From: an uncultured Lachnospiraceae bacterium
GTDB lineage: Bacteria; Bacillota; Clostridia; Lachnospirales; Lachnospiraceae
DNA: 64,000 bases
Reading direction: 5' to 3'
NCBI GenBank assembly: GCA_947577185.1
Contig: CANPUE010000004.1
Span: forward strand, 1 to 64,000
Numbering within the stretch: the stretch's first letter is position 1; every line of letters starts with the position of its first letter. Below the pieces are notes generated by a model. That model did no database searches. It saw only the letters and a list, made by a program, of their open reading frames with translations, and was not told the origin of the DNA. Made by a program: the position numbers and the translations under genes. Below are positions 1-9,040 of this stretch, piece by piece.

Positions 1-47
1 AAACGGTTTTCAAGACCGCCTCGTTATGACCACTTCGATACCTCTCC
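1..47 (-). tRNA. tRNA-Ser (UGA), 3' part outside the window
   Basis: Read on the minus strand, positions 47 to 1 give the 5' half of a bacterial class II serine tRNA: acceptor strand GGAGAGG, a D-arm, and an anticodon stem-loop whose loop CTTGAAA carries UGA at positions 12-10. The variable arm, T-arm and 3' end lie left of position 1. A strong promoter sits about 40 bases upstream. The anticodon identity is secure; the gene is incomplete only because of the window edge. Confidence 0.93.
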
Positions 48-88
48 ATGTTCGCTTTGTCTGACTCGTCTCGGCCAGCGCAAGGACT

Positions 89-117
89 ATTCTAGCAAAA
101 AAGGATATTTGTGTCAA
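89..117 (-). promoter_or_regulatory. sigma-A promoter of tRNA-Ser
   Basis: On the minus strand there is TTGACA (117-112), a 17-base spacer and TAGAAT (94-89). Transcription would start near position 82, about 35 bases before the tRNA 5' end, so the primary transcript would need 5' trimming. The near-consensus hexamers fit a stable-RNA promoter. Confidence 0.75.
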
Positions 118-189
118 CATCTTTTTTAAAAAATTTCTAAAATTTTTTACAGTTTTTTCAAAAAGCGCCAAAACCCCGCTAAAATACTG

Positions 190-906
190 CTATTTTAAAA
201 AGGCGACGGCGATCTTCAAGTCCTCAGGCGTTGTGATTTTAATATTCTCATAAGAGCCTTTTACCAGTTTGACCGGATGCTTTAGCAGTGTTTCAACCAC
301 CATGGCATCATCCGTAATCTGTATCCCCTGCTCTTTCAAACGCTCCTCTTCCAAAAGCAGGCGCTCATAAGCCTTCTTTGCAAGCGAAATCGAAAAAACC
401 TGCGGGGTCTGTATCTGCCAGAGTGTTTCTCTGTTCGGTGTCTGCAGGGCAAACTGTTCCTGATCGACCAGTTTGATCGTATCCTTGACAGGCATACCGG
501 CCACACAGGCATGATGTACTTTCACCGCCTCATAAGTCCGTGCCAGAATCTCCTCTGTCACAAATGGCCGCGCCCCGTCGTGAATGAATACATATCCATC
601 CCCTGAGACCTCCTGCAGGCTGTTTGCCACGGAATGATATCGCTCCCTGCCTCCCGTTACGATCCTTTTTACTTTTGTAAACTGAAATTTTTCCACAATT
701 TCGCGGCGGCAGTACGCCTCTTCTCCGGGCGCCGCCGTCAAAATGATCTCCTGTATAAGCGCGCTGTCCTGAAATGTTTTCAGCGCATAATAAAGGACCG
801 GTTTGTCATGCAGCAGCAGATACTGTTTCTGCACATCACTGCGCATCCTTTTTCCCTGCCCCGCTGCAAGCACTACGGCCACTGTTTTTTCTGTCTGTCT
901 CATCAT
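190..906 (-). CDS. ispD: 2-C-methyl-D-erythritol 4-phosphate cytidylyltransferase
   Basis: Transfers CMP from CTP to methylerythritol phosphate in the MEP route to isoprenoid precursors; cytosolic. The 238-residue protein has the family's usual length. It shows the N-terminal nucleotide-binding motif [11 protein letters not shown] with a downstream KQY (about residues 10-30), the HDGARPF motif near residue 110 and the MPVKDTIK segment near 138. The ATG at 906 overlaps the tsaD stop in an ATGA arrangement and is preceded by GGAGAAAG, so the two genes are probably translationally coupled. It is the last gene of the minus-strand run from about 6.1 kb. A weak hairpin near 160-180 followed by U-rich RNA may end the transcript. 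Confidence 0.93.
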   Translation of the reverse strand: MMRQTEKTVAVVLAAGQGKRMRSDVQKQYLLLHDKPVLYYALKTFQDSALIQEIILTAAPGEEAYCRREIVEKFQFTKVKRIVTGGRERYHSVANSLQEVSGDGYVFIHDGARPFVTEEILARTYEAVKVHHACVAGMPVKDTIKLVDQEQFALQTPNRETLWQIQTPQVFSISLAKKAYERLLLEEERLKEQGIQITDDAMVVETLLKHPVKLVKGSYENIKITTPEDLKIAVAFLK

Positions 907-1928
907 CTTTCTCCAAGCCGCAGATTGGGCACGGCATTCAGATCATACCCATGACGCACGCCCCTGCAATATTCATAATAACCCGCCACGCCGATCATCG
1001 CGGCATTATCCGTGCAGAAAACAGGCGACGGATGATAAAATGCGATCTTTTGCTCAGCGCAGGCTTTCGCAAGGGCTTCCCGCAGGGAAGTATTGGACGC
1101 AACCCCTCCTGCAATGGCAAATTTATCGAGTCCATATTCTTTCACGGCCTGCATGGAATGCTCCACAAGCACATCCACCACCGCCTTCTGGAAAGAAGCG
1201 GCGACATCAGCCTGGCAGATCGGAATCCCTTTCATTTCACAGGAATTGAGATAATTTAAGACCGCCGATTTGAGACCGCTGAAGCTGAAATCATAAACCG
1301 CATCCGCCACTTTGGCCCGTGGAAAAGAAATGGCCTGTGCATTTCCCTGTCTTGAAACCTTATCGATCTTGGGGCCTCCGGGATAACCAAGTCCAATCGC
1401 TCTGGCTACTTTGTCAAAAGCTTCCCCGGCTGCATCGTCTCTTGTCCGTCCGAGGATTTCGTATTCCCCGTAGTCCTTTACTTTGACCAGATGCGAATGT
1501 CCCCCGGACACTACCAGACAGATAAACGGCGGCTGTAATTCTTTGTTTTCAATGTAATTCGCGCAGATATGTCCTTCGATATGATGAACTCCCACCAGCG
1601 GAATGCCGGACGCGAAGCTGATCGCTTTCGCCGCCGAAACGCCGACTAACAGAGCGCCGACCAGCCCCGGTCCATAGGTCACGGCGACCGCCGATATATC
1701 CTGTAACGCAGCGCCGGCCTCCTCAAGCGCTTCCCGGATCACCTGATTTATCTTTTCAATGTGTTTCCTGGAAGCGATTTCCGGCACAACACCGCCGTAC
1801 TGCGTATGCAGCGCAATCTGCGAAGAGATAATATTAGACAATACCTCTCTGCCGTTTTTTACAACGGAGGCGGCCGTCTCGTCACAGGAGCTCTCGACCG
1901 CCAAAATCAACACATCTTCTTTTTCCAT
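903..1928 (-). CDS. tsaD: tRNA N6-threonylcarbamoyladenosine synthase subunit TsaD
   Basis: Catalytic subunit that transfers the threonylcarbamoyl group to A37 of ANN-reading tRNAs, working with TsaB and TsaE, both encoded just upstream. The Kae1/Gcp signature is clear: [15 protein letters not shown] at the start, the metal-binding region [13 protein letters not shown], the VSGGHSHLV motif and the CTDNAAMIG motif near the C-terminus. The start at 1928 (MEKEDV) is chosen because GGGAGTAAG precedes it and because the 341-residue product matches the family; the 17 extra upstream codons are not family-like. The stop overlaps the ispD start. Confidence 0.95.
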   Translation of the reverse strand: MEKEDVLILAVESSCDETAASVVKNGREVLSNIISSQIALHTQYGGVVPEIASRKHIEKINQVIREALEEAGAALQDISAVAVTYGPGLVGALLVGVSAAKAISFASGIPLVGVHHIEGHICANYIENKELQPPFICLVVSGGHSHLVKVKDYGEYEILGRTRDDAAGEAFDKVARAIGLGYPGGPKIDKVSRQGNAQAISFPRAKVADAVYDFSFSGLKSAVLNYLNSCEMKGIPICQADVAASFQKAVVDVLVEHSMQAVKEYGLDKFAIAGGVASNTSLREALAKACAEQKIAFYHPSPVFCTDNAAMIGVAGYYEYCRGVRHGYDLNAVPNLRLGER

Positions 1929-2008
1929 CTTACTCCCACGCCTTTCTCTGAGTCTGCCAGTTCTGATCTGACATATCATTCACCGCACCGTCCAGACGGC
2001 GCACCGGT

Positions 2009-2575
2009 TCACTGATCGATATCCCAGCCAAGAATCTTCCAGTGTTTGTCTTCATCTCTGCGCAGGATGAACACAACCTGGCTTTGCAGCATGCCTGTGC
2101 CCTGCCGGATGTTATATATGCAGTAAAGTCTCGCACATTCACTGCCGTCTTCCACAAACTCCTCCACGTCAGTGCTGGCCGGCAGCTGACAGGAACTAAA
2201 GGATCGGTCATTTGCCTTCATTTCTTCAATGTCCTGTTTCAAATCTTTTAAATATTCATCCTGCGGCTTATTGGCGATCAGTTCGGCATCGTAGACGCCC
2301 TGTATCTTCACAGCCAGCTGGTTCAGCTCTTCCTCCGAATACTTTTCATTATAAAAGCATTGGGTCACTTCGTTGAAATATTTGATGACTTCTTTCGGAG
2401 ACGGCGGATAGTTTTTGTCCAGATCGCGCATCAGCACCGCCTGTACCCTCGTTGATTCCACGACTTCCTCCTGCGCTTTTTCGTTTCTGTTTGACAGATA
2501 AAAATAATAACCGACAACCAGGACCGCCAGAATTACTCCAATTATCACAATCTTGATCCCACCAGATTTTTTCAT
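2009..2575 (-). CDS. Single-pass membrane protein of unknown function (DUF6715-like)
   Basis: A 188-residue protein with a short basic N-terminus, one hydrophobic helix (about residues 6-27, IKIVIIGVILAVLVVGYYFY) and an extracytoplasmic domain containing YPPSPKEVIKYFNE and a C-terminal KHWKILGWDID. This layout matches a Lachnospiraceae family of unknown function that I associate with DUF6715. The start at 2575 is preceded by a G-rich ribosome-binding site; starting at 2614 would run into the end of the RNase Z gene. Its neighbours are tsaD and rnz. No function can be assigned. Confidence 0.7.
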   Translation of the reverse strand: MKKSGGIKIVIIGVILAVLVVGYYFYLSNRNEKAQEEVVESTRVQAVLMRDLDKNYPPSPKEVIKYFNEVTQCFYNEKYSEEELNQLAVKIQGVYDAELIANKPQDEYLKDLKQDIEEMKANDRSFSSCQLPASTDVEEFVEDGSECARLYCIYNIRQGTGMLQSQVVFILRRDEDKHWKILGWDIDQ

Positions 2576-2597
2576 CACAATCCCCCCATCCTTAAAT

Positions 2598-3521
2598 TCA
2601 TCTTGCAGCGTCATCCTCTGTATATAATAAGTCTACACTCATTCCATCCTTTCCTGCAATAGAATTTGGAAAAATTTTCCGAACATCGTGCATATAATCT
2701 TCCGCTCTCACAAGGGATGGGCTGTAATGGGTCAGCCACATTTCTTTCACCTGCGCCTCTTTTGCCATTCTGGCCGCCTCGTAAAAAGTCATATGTCTGT
2801 ATTCTTTTGCCTTCTGCTGCTTTTCCGGCTCCCCGTACATCCCCTCGCAGATAAACAGGTCAGCCTCCTTTGCATTTCGGACAATGCTGTCAGTGGGCCT
2901 TGTATCCGTACAATACGTAAGCTTGATTCCTTTTCTGGGCGGTCCAAGCACCATATCCGGTGTATATACACCCTCCTGTGTCTCGATCGTCTCCCCTTTT
3001 TGCAGACGGTTCCAGTATTTTCTGTCAATCCCATGTGCCTGCGCCTGTCCCACATCAAATCTGCCGATCCTGTCCACGACGATGTTATAGCCGTAGCAGA
3101 CGACATTGTGTCTGACTCTGAAAGCTTCTATCCGAAACCCTTCAAAGGAAATCGTCTCCTCCGGCTCCGCCAGTTCCAGGCATTCGATCGGAAACGGCAG
3201 TTCCGGCGCAATGACGCGCAGTGCCGCCACGACTTTTGTCAGTCCTTTTGGCCCAATCAAAAGAAGCGGCTGAGTCCGCTCCGCATTTCCCATAGTCAAA
3301 AGCATGCCCGGCAGTCCGCTGATATGATCTGCATGAAAATGTGTAAAGCAGATAATATCGATCGGTTTTGGACTCCATCCCTTTTCCTTCATGGCGATCT
3401 GCGTACCCTCGCCGCAATCGATCAATATACTTTTTCCGTTATAACGCGCCATCAGGGAGGTGAGCCAGCGGTATGGCAGCGGCATCATCCCTCCCGTCCC
3501 AAGCAGACAAATGTCTAACAT
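2598..3521 (-). CDS. rnz: Ribonuclease Z (tRNA 3' endonuclease)
   Basis: Removes the 3' trailer from tRNA precursors. It is a metallo-beta-lactamase-fold protein with the zinc motif THFHADHISGLPG (about residues 61-73), YCTDTRPTD around the middle-to-late region, a late MTFYEAA segment and the C-terminal LTHYSPS histidine motif. At 307 residues from the start at 3521 it matches the short bacterial RNase Z form. That start has GGAGGTCAATT before it; the longer upstream reading (to 3710) has no family similarity and overlaps the region of the next gene. It is co-oriented with the t6A genes. Confidence 0.93.
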   Translation of the reverse strand: MLDICLLGTGGMMPLPYRWLTSLMARYNGKSILIDCGEGTQIAMKEKGWSPKPIDIICFTHFHADHISGLPGMLLTMGNAERTQPLLLIGPKGLTKVVAALRVIAPELPFPIECLELAEPEETISFEGFRIEAFRVRHNVVCYGYNIVVDRIGRFDVGQAQAHGIDRKYWNRLQKGETIETQEGVYTPDMVLGPPRKGIKLTYCTDTRPTDSIVRNAKEADLFICEGMYGEPEKQQKAKEYRHMTFYEAARMAKEAQVKEMWLTHYSPSLVRAEDYMHDVRKIFPNSIAGKDGMSVDLLYTEDDAAR

Positions 3522-3579
3522 AATTGACCTCCATATGAACACGGCCTGCAGGTTTGTTCCGGCTTTTCCTGCCAGGCAG

Positions 3580-3828
3580 TTACAGTAATTCCATCCGCTG
3601 CCTGGTCTCAGCCGGAATCCCAAACCCGGCGGTGATCTTTGCATAGCATTCTTCACACAGATCAAACTCCTGCGACTCCCCGTCCCGGTCACTGAAATAA
3701 CCGAAATCATGGGAAAAAGTAATGCACTCTTCTTTTAAAATTCCATTTTCTACCAATAATTCTTTTTTACAGCAATTGCATAAAACAGCAGACAGTTTAT
3801 TTTCTTTCCTGCAAAGATAAGTCCTCAT
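3580..3828 (-). CDS. Small Cys-rich protein, probable zinc ribbon
   Basis: An 82-residue protein with two Cys pairs, CNCC near residue 17 and CEEC near residue 58, about 40 residues apart. That spacing would suit one zinc-binding site. Between them lies acidic/aromatic sequence (FSHDFGYFSDRDGE). A CxxC-type pair of this kind in a very small protein suggests a structural zinc ribbon. It lies between rnz and tsaB-rimI on the same strand. I do not recognise a named family and assign no function. Confidence 0.6.
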   Translation of the reverse strand: MRTYLCRKENKLSAVLCNCCKKELLVENGILKEECITFSHDFGYFSDRDGESQEFDLCEECYAKITAGFGIPAETRQRMELL

Positions 3829-3924
3829 TTTACCCTCCTGTACCTACATAAACTACATCTTGTGTCTTCTCCATTATAACAACTCGAAATATGTAAAAAC
3901 AGTGGTAAATATTCGGTACGATTC

Positions 3925-5088
3925 CTATCTCTTCCACATAATCAGCGCATCTTCCTTCGGCTTTTCATAAAAGCCCGGCCGAACTCCCTCTGAATGAAAG
4001 CCCAGTTTCTCATATACATGAATCGCCGCCGAATTACTCACTCTTACTTCCAGCGTGAACGCCGCAAGCCCGATCCTGCGCCCGTCTTCTATAAGATATT
4101 GCAGCATTTTTGTTCCAATGCCTGCGCCGCGCACTTTTTGTTCTATCACGACATTCGTGATATTACCCTCTCCCGCAGCCATCAGCATACCGCAGCTGCC
4201 GACTACCCTGCCTCCAAGCTCAGCCACATAATACCTTGCATTTTTGTTGGAAAGCATCTCTGTGAAAGCGTCTAACGACCACGGCATGGAAAACGTCTCT
4301 TCCTCAATACGGCTGATGCACTCCACATCTTTGTGTTCCATCGGCCTGATCAGGAGTTCCGGCTCCTGCGCTTCCTGTTCCCGCGCCTCTTTCCGTTCAC
4401 GTTCCGCCTGGGAAAGCCTTAAATATTCCGGGACATGATCCTCTCCACGCACTGACTTGCCCTGCGCATAATAAATGCTTCCCAATACACCGATACACGC
4501 CGCACGCTGCCTGTTCATATGGGCGGGCGCAAGCGTATAAGGTACTTTCATGATCTCTTTCATCCTGCCCTGGAAAACAGGCACCCCGTCCCCCAGAAAG
4601 ATCACTTCTCTGCCAATCTCATTCAATGCCTGGGCGATCTCGTCAAATGCAGCGGCACACTGTCGCTTTATAATATTCAGACAATATGTATTCTCACCCG
4701 GCACAAACTCGTAAATTCCCGTATACACCTGGCTTCTTCTGGCATCCATGATGGGACAGACGATCTTATCCGTTCCATACAGGTTATAGGCGAGTCCGTC
4801 CACGGTAGGAACCGGCACAATCGGTTTCTCCATGGCAAATGCCAGCCCCTTGGCTGTCGCACTGCCGATCCGCAGCCCGGTAAAAGAACCCGGCCCCGCC
4901 GCTACCGCTACCGCATCGACCTCTTTCAAATCGAGTTCGATCATGTTGCTGATCTCATCAAGCATCGGCAAAAGTGTCTGGGAATGCGTCTTTTTGTATT
5001 GAATTGTATATTCCGCAACGAGCAGGTCATCTTCCACAACTGCCACGGAAGCTGTCAGTCCGGAACTATCCAGCGCTATCAGTTTCAT
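3925..5088 (-). CDS. TsaB-RimI fusion (t6A subunit plus protein N-alpha-acetyltransferase)
   Basis: One 387-residue reading frame carries two proteins that are separate in most bacteria. Residues 1 to about 230 are TsaB, an ASKHA-fold partner of TsaD (IALDSSGLTASVAV start; AGPGSFTGLRIG near residue 64). A charged linker rich in Glu, Arg and Ala (about 230-248) follows. Residues about 250-387 are a GNAT acetyltransferase of the RimI type with the acetyl-CoA loop VRGAGIGTKML. RimI acetylates ribosomal protein S18 in enterobacteria; the target here is not known. The start at 5088 has GGGAGGATGAGTT before it. tsaE lies 46 bases upstream on the same strand. Confidence 0.92.
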   Translation of the reverse strand: MKLIALDSSGLTASVAVVEDDLLVAEYTIQYKKTHSQTLLPMLDEISNMIELDLKEVDAVAVAAGPGSFTGLRIGSATAKGLAFAMEKPIVPVPTVDGLAYNLYGTDKIVCPIMDARRSQVYTGIYEFVPGENTYCLNIIKRQCAAAFDEIAQALNEIGREVIFLGDGVPVFQGRMKEIMKVPYTLAPAHMNRQRAACIGVLGSIYYAQGKSVRGEDHVPEYLRLSQAERERKEAREQEAQEPELLIRPMEHKDVECISRIEEETFSMPWSLDAFTEMLSNKNARYYVAELGGRVVGSCGMLMAAGEGNITNVVIEQKVRGAGIGTKMLQYLIEDGRRIGLAAFTLEVRVSNSAAIHVYEKLGFHSEGVRPGFYEKPKEDALIMWKR

Positions 5089-5134
5089 AACTCATCCTCC
5101 CTATCGCCATACCGCCGTTTTGCGGCAACACAAA

Positions 5135-5575
5135 TCAATTCCGGGAAAAACTTTCTATTTCTATTGTCCGAAAATCAAATCCTGCCGCCATATCCTTTGA
5201 AATGGTAATCCGGATCGTATCCTCCGGAAGCAGTTCTTCTATCAGTTCTGCCCATTCGATCAGACAGACTCCCTCTCCATAAAAGCAGTCCTCATATCCG
5301 ATCTCTTCCATTTCCTTAATGTCACCGATCCGGTAAACATCAAAATGGTAAAACGGCAGTCTTCCTTCTTCATAAATCTGCATAATGGTAAAGGTAGGGC
5401 TGTTTACAGGTTCCGTGATCCCGAGTCCTGCCGCAAATCCCTGTGCGAATATGGTCTTCCCCACGCCCAGATCTCCGGTCAGAGAATAGATCCGGCCCGC
5501 TTCTGCCTCCTGAGCGATCGTCCTGCCAAGTTCCCATGTTTCCTGCGCATTGTTGGTATGAATCGTCTGTTTCAT
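5135..5575 (-). CDS. tsaE: tRNA t6A biosynthesis ATPase TsaE
   Basis: ATPase that drives turnover of the TsaB-TsaD complex. It has a Walker A motif (TGDLGVGKTIFAQGF, about residues 33-47), the family motif NSPTFTIMQIYE, FYHFDVYRI and the LIEWAE motif. The start at 5575 (MKQTIHTN) is chosen because GGAGGG lies 10-11 bases upstream; the ATG at 5593 would itself contain that ribosome-binding site. The product of 146 residues is normal. It heads a run with tsaB-rimI, rnz and tsaD, so three t6A components are encoded together; tsaC is not in the window. Confidence 0.93.
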   Translation of the reverse strand: MKQTIHTNNAQETWELGRTIAQEAEAGRIYSLTGDLGVGKTIFAQGFAAGLGITEPVNSPTFTIMQIYEEGRLPFYHFDVYRIGDIKEMEEIGYEDCFYGEGVCLIEWAELIEELLPEDTIRITISKDMAAGFDFRTIEIESFSRN

Positions 5576-5624
5576 CCCGGTAACCCTCCGCATGTCATTT
5601 TATCATTCTATGACAAATATAATC

Positions 5625-6104
5625 TCATCCCCTGATCTTTACCTTCTTTGCCGGCATGTGGGTGGAGATCATCTCAATCACTTTGTACTTATTCTCCCCG
5701 ATATCCTTCTTTGGAAAGATACAGGCATTGGCACGGGATGTATAGACAACAATGCTGCTGCCGGTGGAAACCGCTTTATACATATCTTCCCATTTCTGAC
5801 TGTCCACTGCGCCATCCTGAGACACTTCGATCCCTTCTTCGTCAAGTTTATAGTGCAGAGGTTTCTTAAACGCAGGATTCGTTATCATCTGCTGTCTGGA
5901 GCGTAAAAAAAGACTCCATGGCTGGTATACAAGCATGATCAGCCCTGCGATCAGAAAAATAATCTGTCTGTCCGAATAAAAAGCCACAAGCAGCAACGCA
6001 CCCGCCACTGTTCCCAACAGGCCTGAGAAACTGCTGTAGGTATGATGCATCATGTAGTCATACAAAATACCTGGTTTCATCGTTACATCGAATTCTATTT
6101 CCAT
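5625..6104 (-). CDS. YcxB-like membrane protein
   Basis: A 159-residue protein with an N-terminal beta-rich segment (MEIEFDVTMKPGILYDYMM), two closely spaced transmembrane helices (about residues 28-45 and 48-66), the YxLDEEGIEVS segment and a cytoplasmic tail with WEDMYKAV and IFPKKDI. This is the layout of YcxB-family proteins, which have no established function. It lies upstream of tsaE on the same strand and may share its transcript. Family placement is fairly sure; function is unknown. Confidence 0.7.
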   Translation of the reverse strand: MEIEFDVTMKPGILYDYMMHHTYSSFSGLLGTVAGALLLVAFYSDRQIIFLIAGLIMLVYQPWSLFLRSRQQMITNPAFKKPLHYKLDEEGIEVSQDGAVDSQKWEDMYKAVSTGSSIVVYTSRANACIFPKKDIGENKYKVIEMISTHMPAKKVKIRG

Positions 6105-6136
6105 AGGACCCGCCTTTCTTCCCGCTCCCTCTAACG

Positions 6137-6165
6137 GAAAAGCACCTACAGTGCAGGCGCTTTTC
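6137..6165. terminator. Hairpin downstream of the ABC exporter operon
   Basis: GAAAAGC (6137-6143) pairs with GCTTTTC (6159-6165), with a further CCT/AGG pair inside. It lies between the end of the exporter permease gene and the YcxB-like gene. T-runs are short on both sides, so it may be a weak terminator or only an mRNA stem. The rest of 6105-6307 shows no other feature. Confidence 0.4.
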
Positions 6166-6307
6166 TACTTTTCTTTCTCATTATACTGATTTTTCTTCCG
6201 TATTGCAAACAGTTTATCATTTTTCATTTTATTTGTTTCACTGCATTTTGGTTCACTTATTTCGATGCTTTTTTCCGACACCGCTTTCCCTTTTGTAATC
6301 CGCAGCT

Positions 6308-7528
6308 TTATTCGTGGCGCAATGCTTCGATCGGACTTAAACGCGCAGCTTTTCTGGCCGGGTAGATTCCAAAAAAGATGCCGACCGCAGAAGAAAACAA
6401 GGTTGCACCGATAATCGTAGAAACCTGTGTCCTGGCAGTTACGCCGACGATAGAACAGACAAGATTGCCTGCCAGAATGCCGAACACGATACCGATCATA
6501 CCGCCAAGCATTGTGATAATGCCTGCTTCTGCGAGAAACTGCAGCAATATGGATCCTGTTCTGGCGCCCAGCGCCTTTCTGATCCCGATCTCCCTCGTCC
6601 GCTCCGTCACGGATACCAGCATAATATTCATAACGCCGATACCGCCGACCAATAATGAAATAGCGGCAACAAGTGAGATAAACACTGTGACAACACCCAA
6701 AATGCTGTCAAACTGTGAGGACATATCCGTAATGCTCTGTACGAGGATCTGCCCCTCCCCCCGTACATCATATTTGTTTTCCAACAGGTTGACCGCACTC
6801 TGCGCCACCTCCGTACAATATTCCGTAGATTCTGCAAAGACGGCAATGTCGCTGAATTCTTCGATATAAAAATAATAATCATTCCCCAAAACGGCGATCG
6901 GCATCTCGATGTTAATCGTCATATTGGTTCCGCTGTTGACAATGCTCGTCGCACTGTCCTCCCTGATCCCCACGATGGTAAGTTCCTGTGAGATCCCATA
7001 CAGGGTCAGATCAAAGGTCATCCCCACCACGTCTGTCGTTCCGAACATACTCACCGCGCTGCTCTCGGGAATGACACATACGCGGCTTCCGCCGTCCGAC
7101 TCGGACGCTGAAAAATACCTTCCCTTTATGACCGGGCCGCCGTTTCCGGAATAATACTGTAATCCTTCTGTTCCTGCTGTCGCCCTGGCTTCAAAATTTC
7201 CTTTTGGCCCTTCTGCGCTTCCCCAGCCTCCCATGATCGGCGTCACGCCCTTGACATGTTCTATCTTATCCTGGATCAGGTCAAAGTCTTCCTGTGAAAA
7301 CCGCATTGTCGTCGTATCCAGCGTTGTGTCCAGCATCAATTCTATCAGGCCGCTTCCTATGCTTTCCAGTTCGTCATTGATCTGTCCTCTCACACCGTTT
7401 CCAATCGACATGATCATGATAACAGAGGCAATACCGATAATGATACCCAGCATCGTAAGAACGGAACGGCCTTTATTGCTCTTGATATTCATCAGGGCAA
7501 TCTTTATATATTCCCATACCTGTGCCAT
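6308..7528 (-). CDS. MacB-type ABC transporter permease
   Basis: Membrane subunit of a MacB/FtsX-family exporter. The 406-residue protein has an N-terminal transmembrane helix (about residues 22-43, GRSVLTMLGIIIGIASVIMIMSI), a long extracytoplasmic MacB periplasmic-core domain (about 45-270), and three C-terminal helices separated by the conserved ERTREIGIRKALGAR cytoplasmic loop. It ends with YPARKAARLSPIEALRHE, a hallmark of the family. With the adaptor and ATPase genes directly upstream it completes an export system for peptides or lipophilic compounds; the substrate cannot be read from the sequence. Confidence 0.92.
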   Translation of the reverse strand: MAQVWEYIKIALMNIKSNKGRSVLTMLGIIIGIASVIMIMSIGNGVRGQINDELESIGSGLIELMLDTTLDTTTMRFSQEDFDLIQDKIEHVKGVTPIMGGWGSAEGPKGNFEARATAGTEGLQYYSGNGGPVIKGRYFSASESDGGSRVCVIPESSAVSMFGTTDVVGMTFDLTLYGISQELTIVGIREDSATSIVNSGTNMTINIEMPIAVLGNDYYFYIEEFSDIAVFAESTEYCTEVAQSAVNLLENKYDVRGEGQILVQSITDMSSQFDSILGVVTVFISLVAAISLLVGGIGVMNIMLVSVTERTREIGIRKALGARTGSILLQFLAEAGIITMLGGMIGIVFGILAGNLVCSIVGVTARTQVSTIIGATLFSSAVGIFFGIYPARKAARLSPIEALRHE

Positions 7529-7557
7529 GAGTCTGCTCCTTATCCTTCCTGTTAAAC

Positions 7558-9000
7558 TTACTGTGCCGGTATTTCAGTGACCGCCATACCCTCTGTCAGA
7601 TCGGCGCTGATATTACTCACAACAGATTCGCCTTCTTCCAGCCCTTCTCTGATCTCACAGTAAGTATCAGAAGAAATTCCTGTCACCACATCTTTTCTCG
7701 TCAGAATGCCGTCTTTCACCGCATATACAAAATCCCCGTTTTTATCACTGTTAATCACTTCAATCGGGACTACGACTGCCTGCGGCGCAAATGCAGTATG
7801 TACGGCCACTTTCGCCTCTACACCCAGAAAGATGCCGGAATCCGGGTTTTCGATTTCGATATCCACGCCTACCACAGCCGCACCGCTCGCGTTTGTCGTA
7901 GCCATACCGTTTATTTTGGACACCCTGCCCTGATAAGTCTTTCCTGCAATCTTAATGTCAGCCTGCTGCCCCACCGCTATTTTTTCCAGATCATATTTGG
8001 AGATGGAAATTTCTACTTTCACTTTCTCGGTGCTCTCTAACAGAAGCATCTGTGTTCCGACCGCAGGCGATGCGCCTTCCACCACAGACAGCTGCGTGAT
8101 AACACCGTCAAATTCCGCGCTCACACCGTTTTCCACCTCTTCAATCGCCGCCAGCGTCTCGGCCGCATTGATATTTTCGATCTGTGTGTTGGCGGCCAGC
8201 TGGCTTTCACTCCCTCTGTCTAAGGCCGTGCTCTCTGATGCGCTCTTCTGGGATTTCATTTCCGCCTTATATTCTTTATATCCGGCAATGATCTCCTGAT
8301 ACTCATTTACTTCCTTCTGCCATGCCTCAATCTCCTTGTTGTGCTGCTGTTCATATGTATTCAGCTGGATCAGTTTCTGCAAATTCATATACTCTTCGGA
8401 GTCCGGTCTGTCCGACCAGTCAAGAAGGGAAATCTGCAGCAGCGTACCCTCATACGCCAGTGCATTCTGCTTATCGGCAATCTTTTTATTTAATTCTCTG
8501 ACATAGTTCTCGCTGTCCGCAATCTGCTGTTCGAGCACATCCAGATTCACATTGGCTTCCCCAAGTTCTCCGAGTGATTTCCTGTTTTTGCTGATAGAAC
8601 TTTCGTATCCGCCCTCATTGGACTGTATCTTCAGCTGGATAAGCTGTTTTTCATCTGCCAGTGCATCCTTGTCATAAGAATATAGAAGCTGTCCTTTCTT
8701 CACGATATCTCCTGCCGCGACATTCACCTCGCCGATCTTCACCGCCACATCGGAAAAATAGGCTCTGGATTCCTCTGTCTTCACCGTCCCGCTCGTGCTT
8801 AAAAGCTGTTCCACATCTTCTCTGATGACAGGCGTCGTATATACAGGAAACGGCGCATTGCCCGCCATAATCGAATTAACCGCGATCCCGCCGACCATCA
8901 CTGTCGCAATTCCGCCCAAAATGCATCTCCTGATGATCTTTTTCTTCTTCGCCCTGTCCATCGGCATCTTTTCTTTTTTTTCTGCTTTTTCTTTTTTCAT
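7558..9000 (-). CDS. HlyD/MFP-family efflux adaptor subunit
   Basis: Extracytoplasmic adaptor of the MacB-type exporter. It has a very basic Lys-rich N-terminus, a signal-anchor helix (about residues 26-46), a lipoyl-like half motif (VAAGDIVKKGQLLYSYD), a long helical hairpin rich in Glu/Gln/Lys (about 100-260), a second lipoyl half (VSAEFDGVITQLSVVEGASPAVG) and C-terminal beta-barrel regions. I chose the ATG at 9000 with AAAGGA 12 bases upstream; the ATG at 9012 is also possible and would add four residues. Upstream codons to 9126 overlap the ATPase gene and are not family-like. Confidence 0.88.
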   Translation of the reverse strand: MKKEKAEKKEKMPMDRAKKKKIIRRCILGGIATVMVGGIAVNSIMAGNAPFPVYTTPVIREDVEQLLSTSGTVKTEESRAYFSDVAVKIGEVNVAAGDIVKKGQLLYSYDKDALADEKQLIQLKIQSNEGGYESSISKNRKSLGELGEANVNLDVLEQQIADSENYVRELNKKIADKQNALAYEGTLLQISLLDWSDRPDSEEYMNLQKLIQLNTYEQQHNKEIEAWQKEVNEYQEIIAGYKEYKAEMKSQKSASESTALDRGSESQLAANTQIENINAAETLAAIEEVENGVSAEFDGVITQLSVVEGASPAVGTQMLLLESTEKVKVEISISKYDLEKIAVGQQADIKIAGKTYQGRVSKINGMATTNASGAAVVGVDIEIENPDSGIFLGVEAKVAVHTAFAPQAVVVPIEVINSDKNGDFVYAVKDGILTRKDVVTGISSDTYCEIREGLEEGESVVSNISADLTEGMAVTEIPAQ

Positions 9001-9040
9001 TTTAACTTGCATTCCTTTCCCAGTCTGCGATATTTGAATC

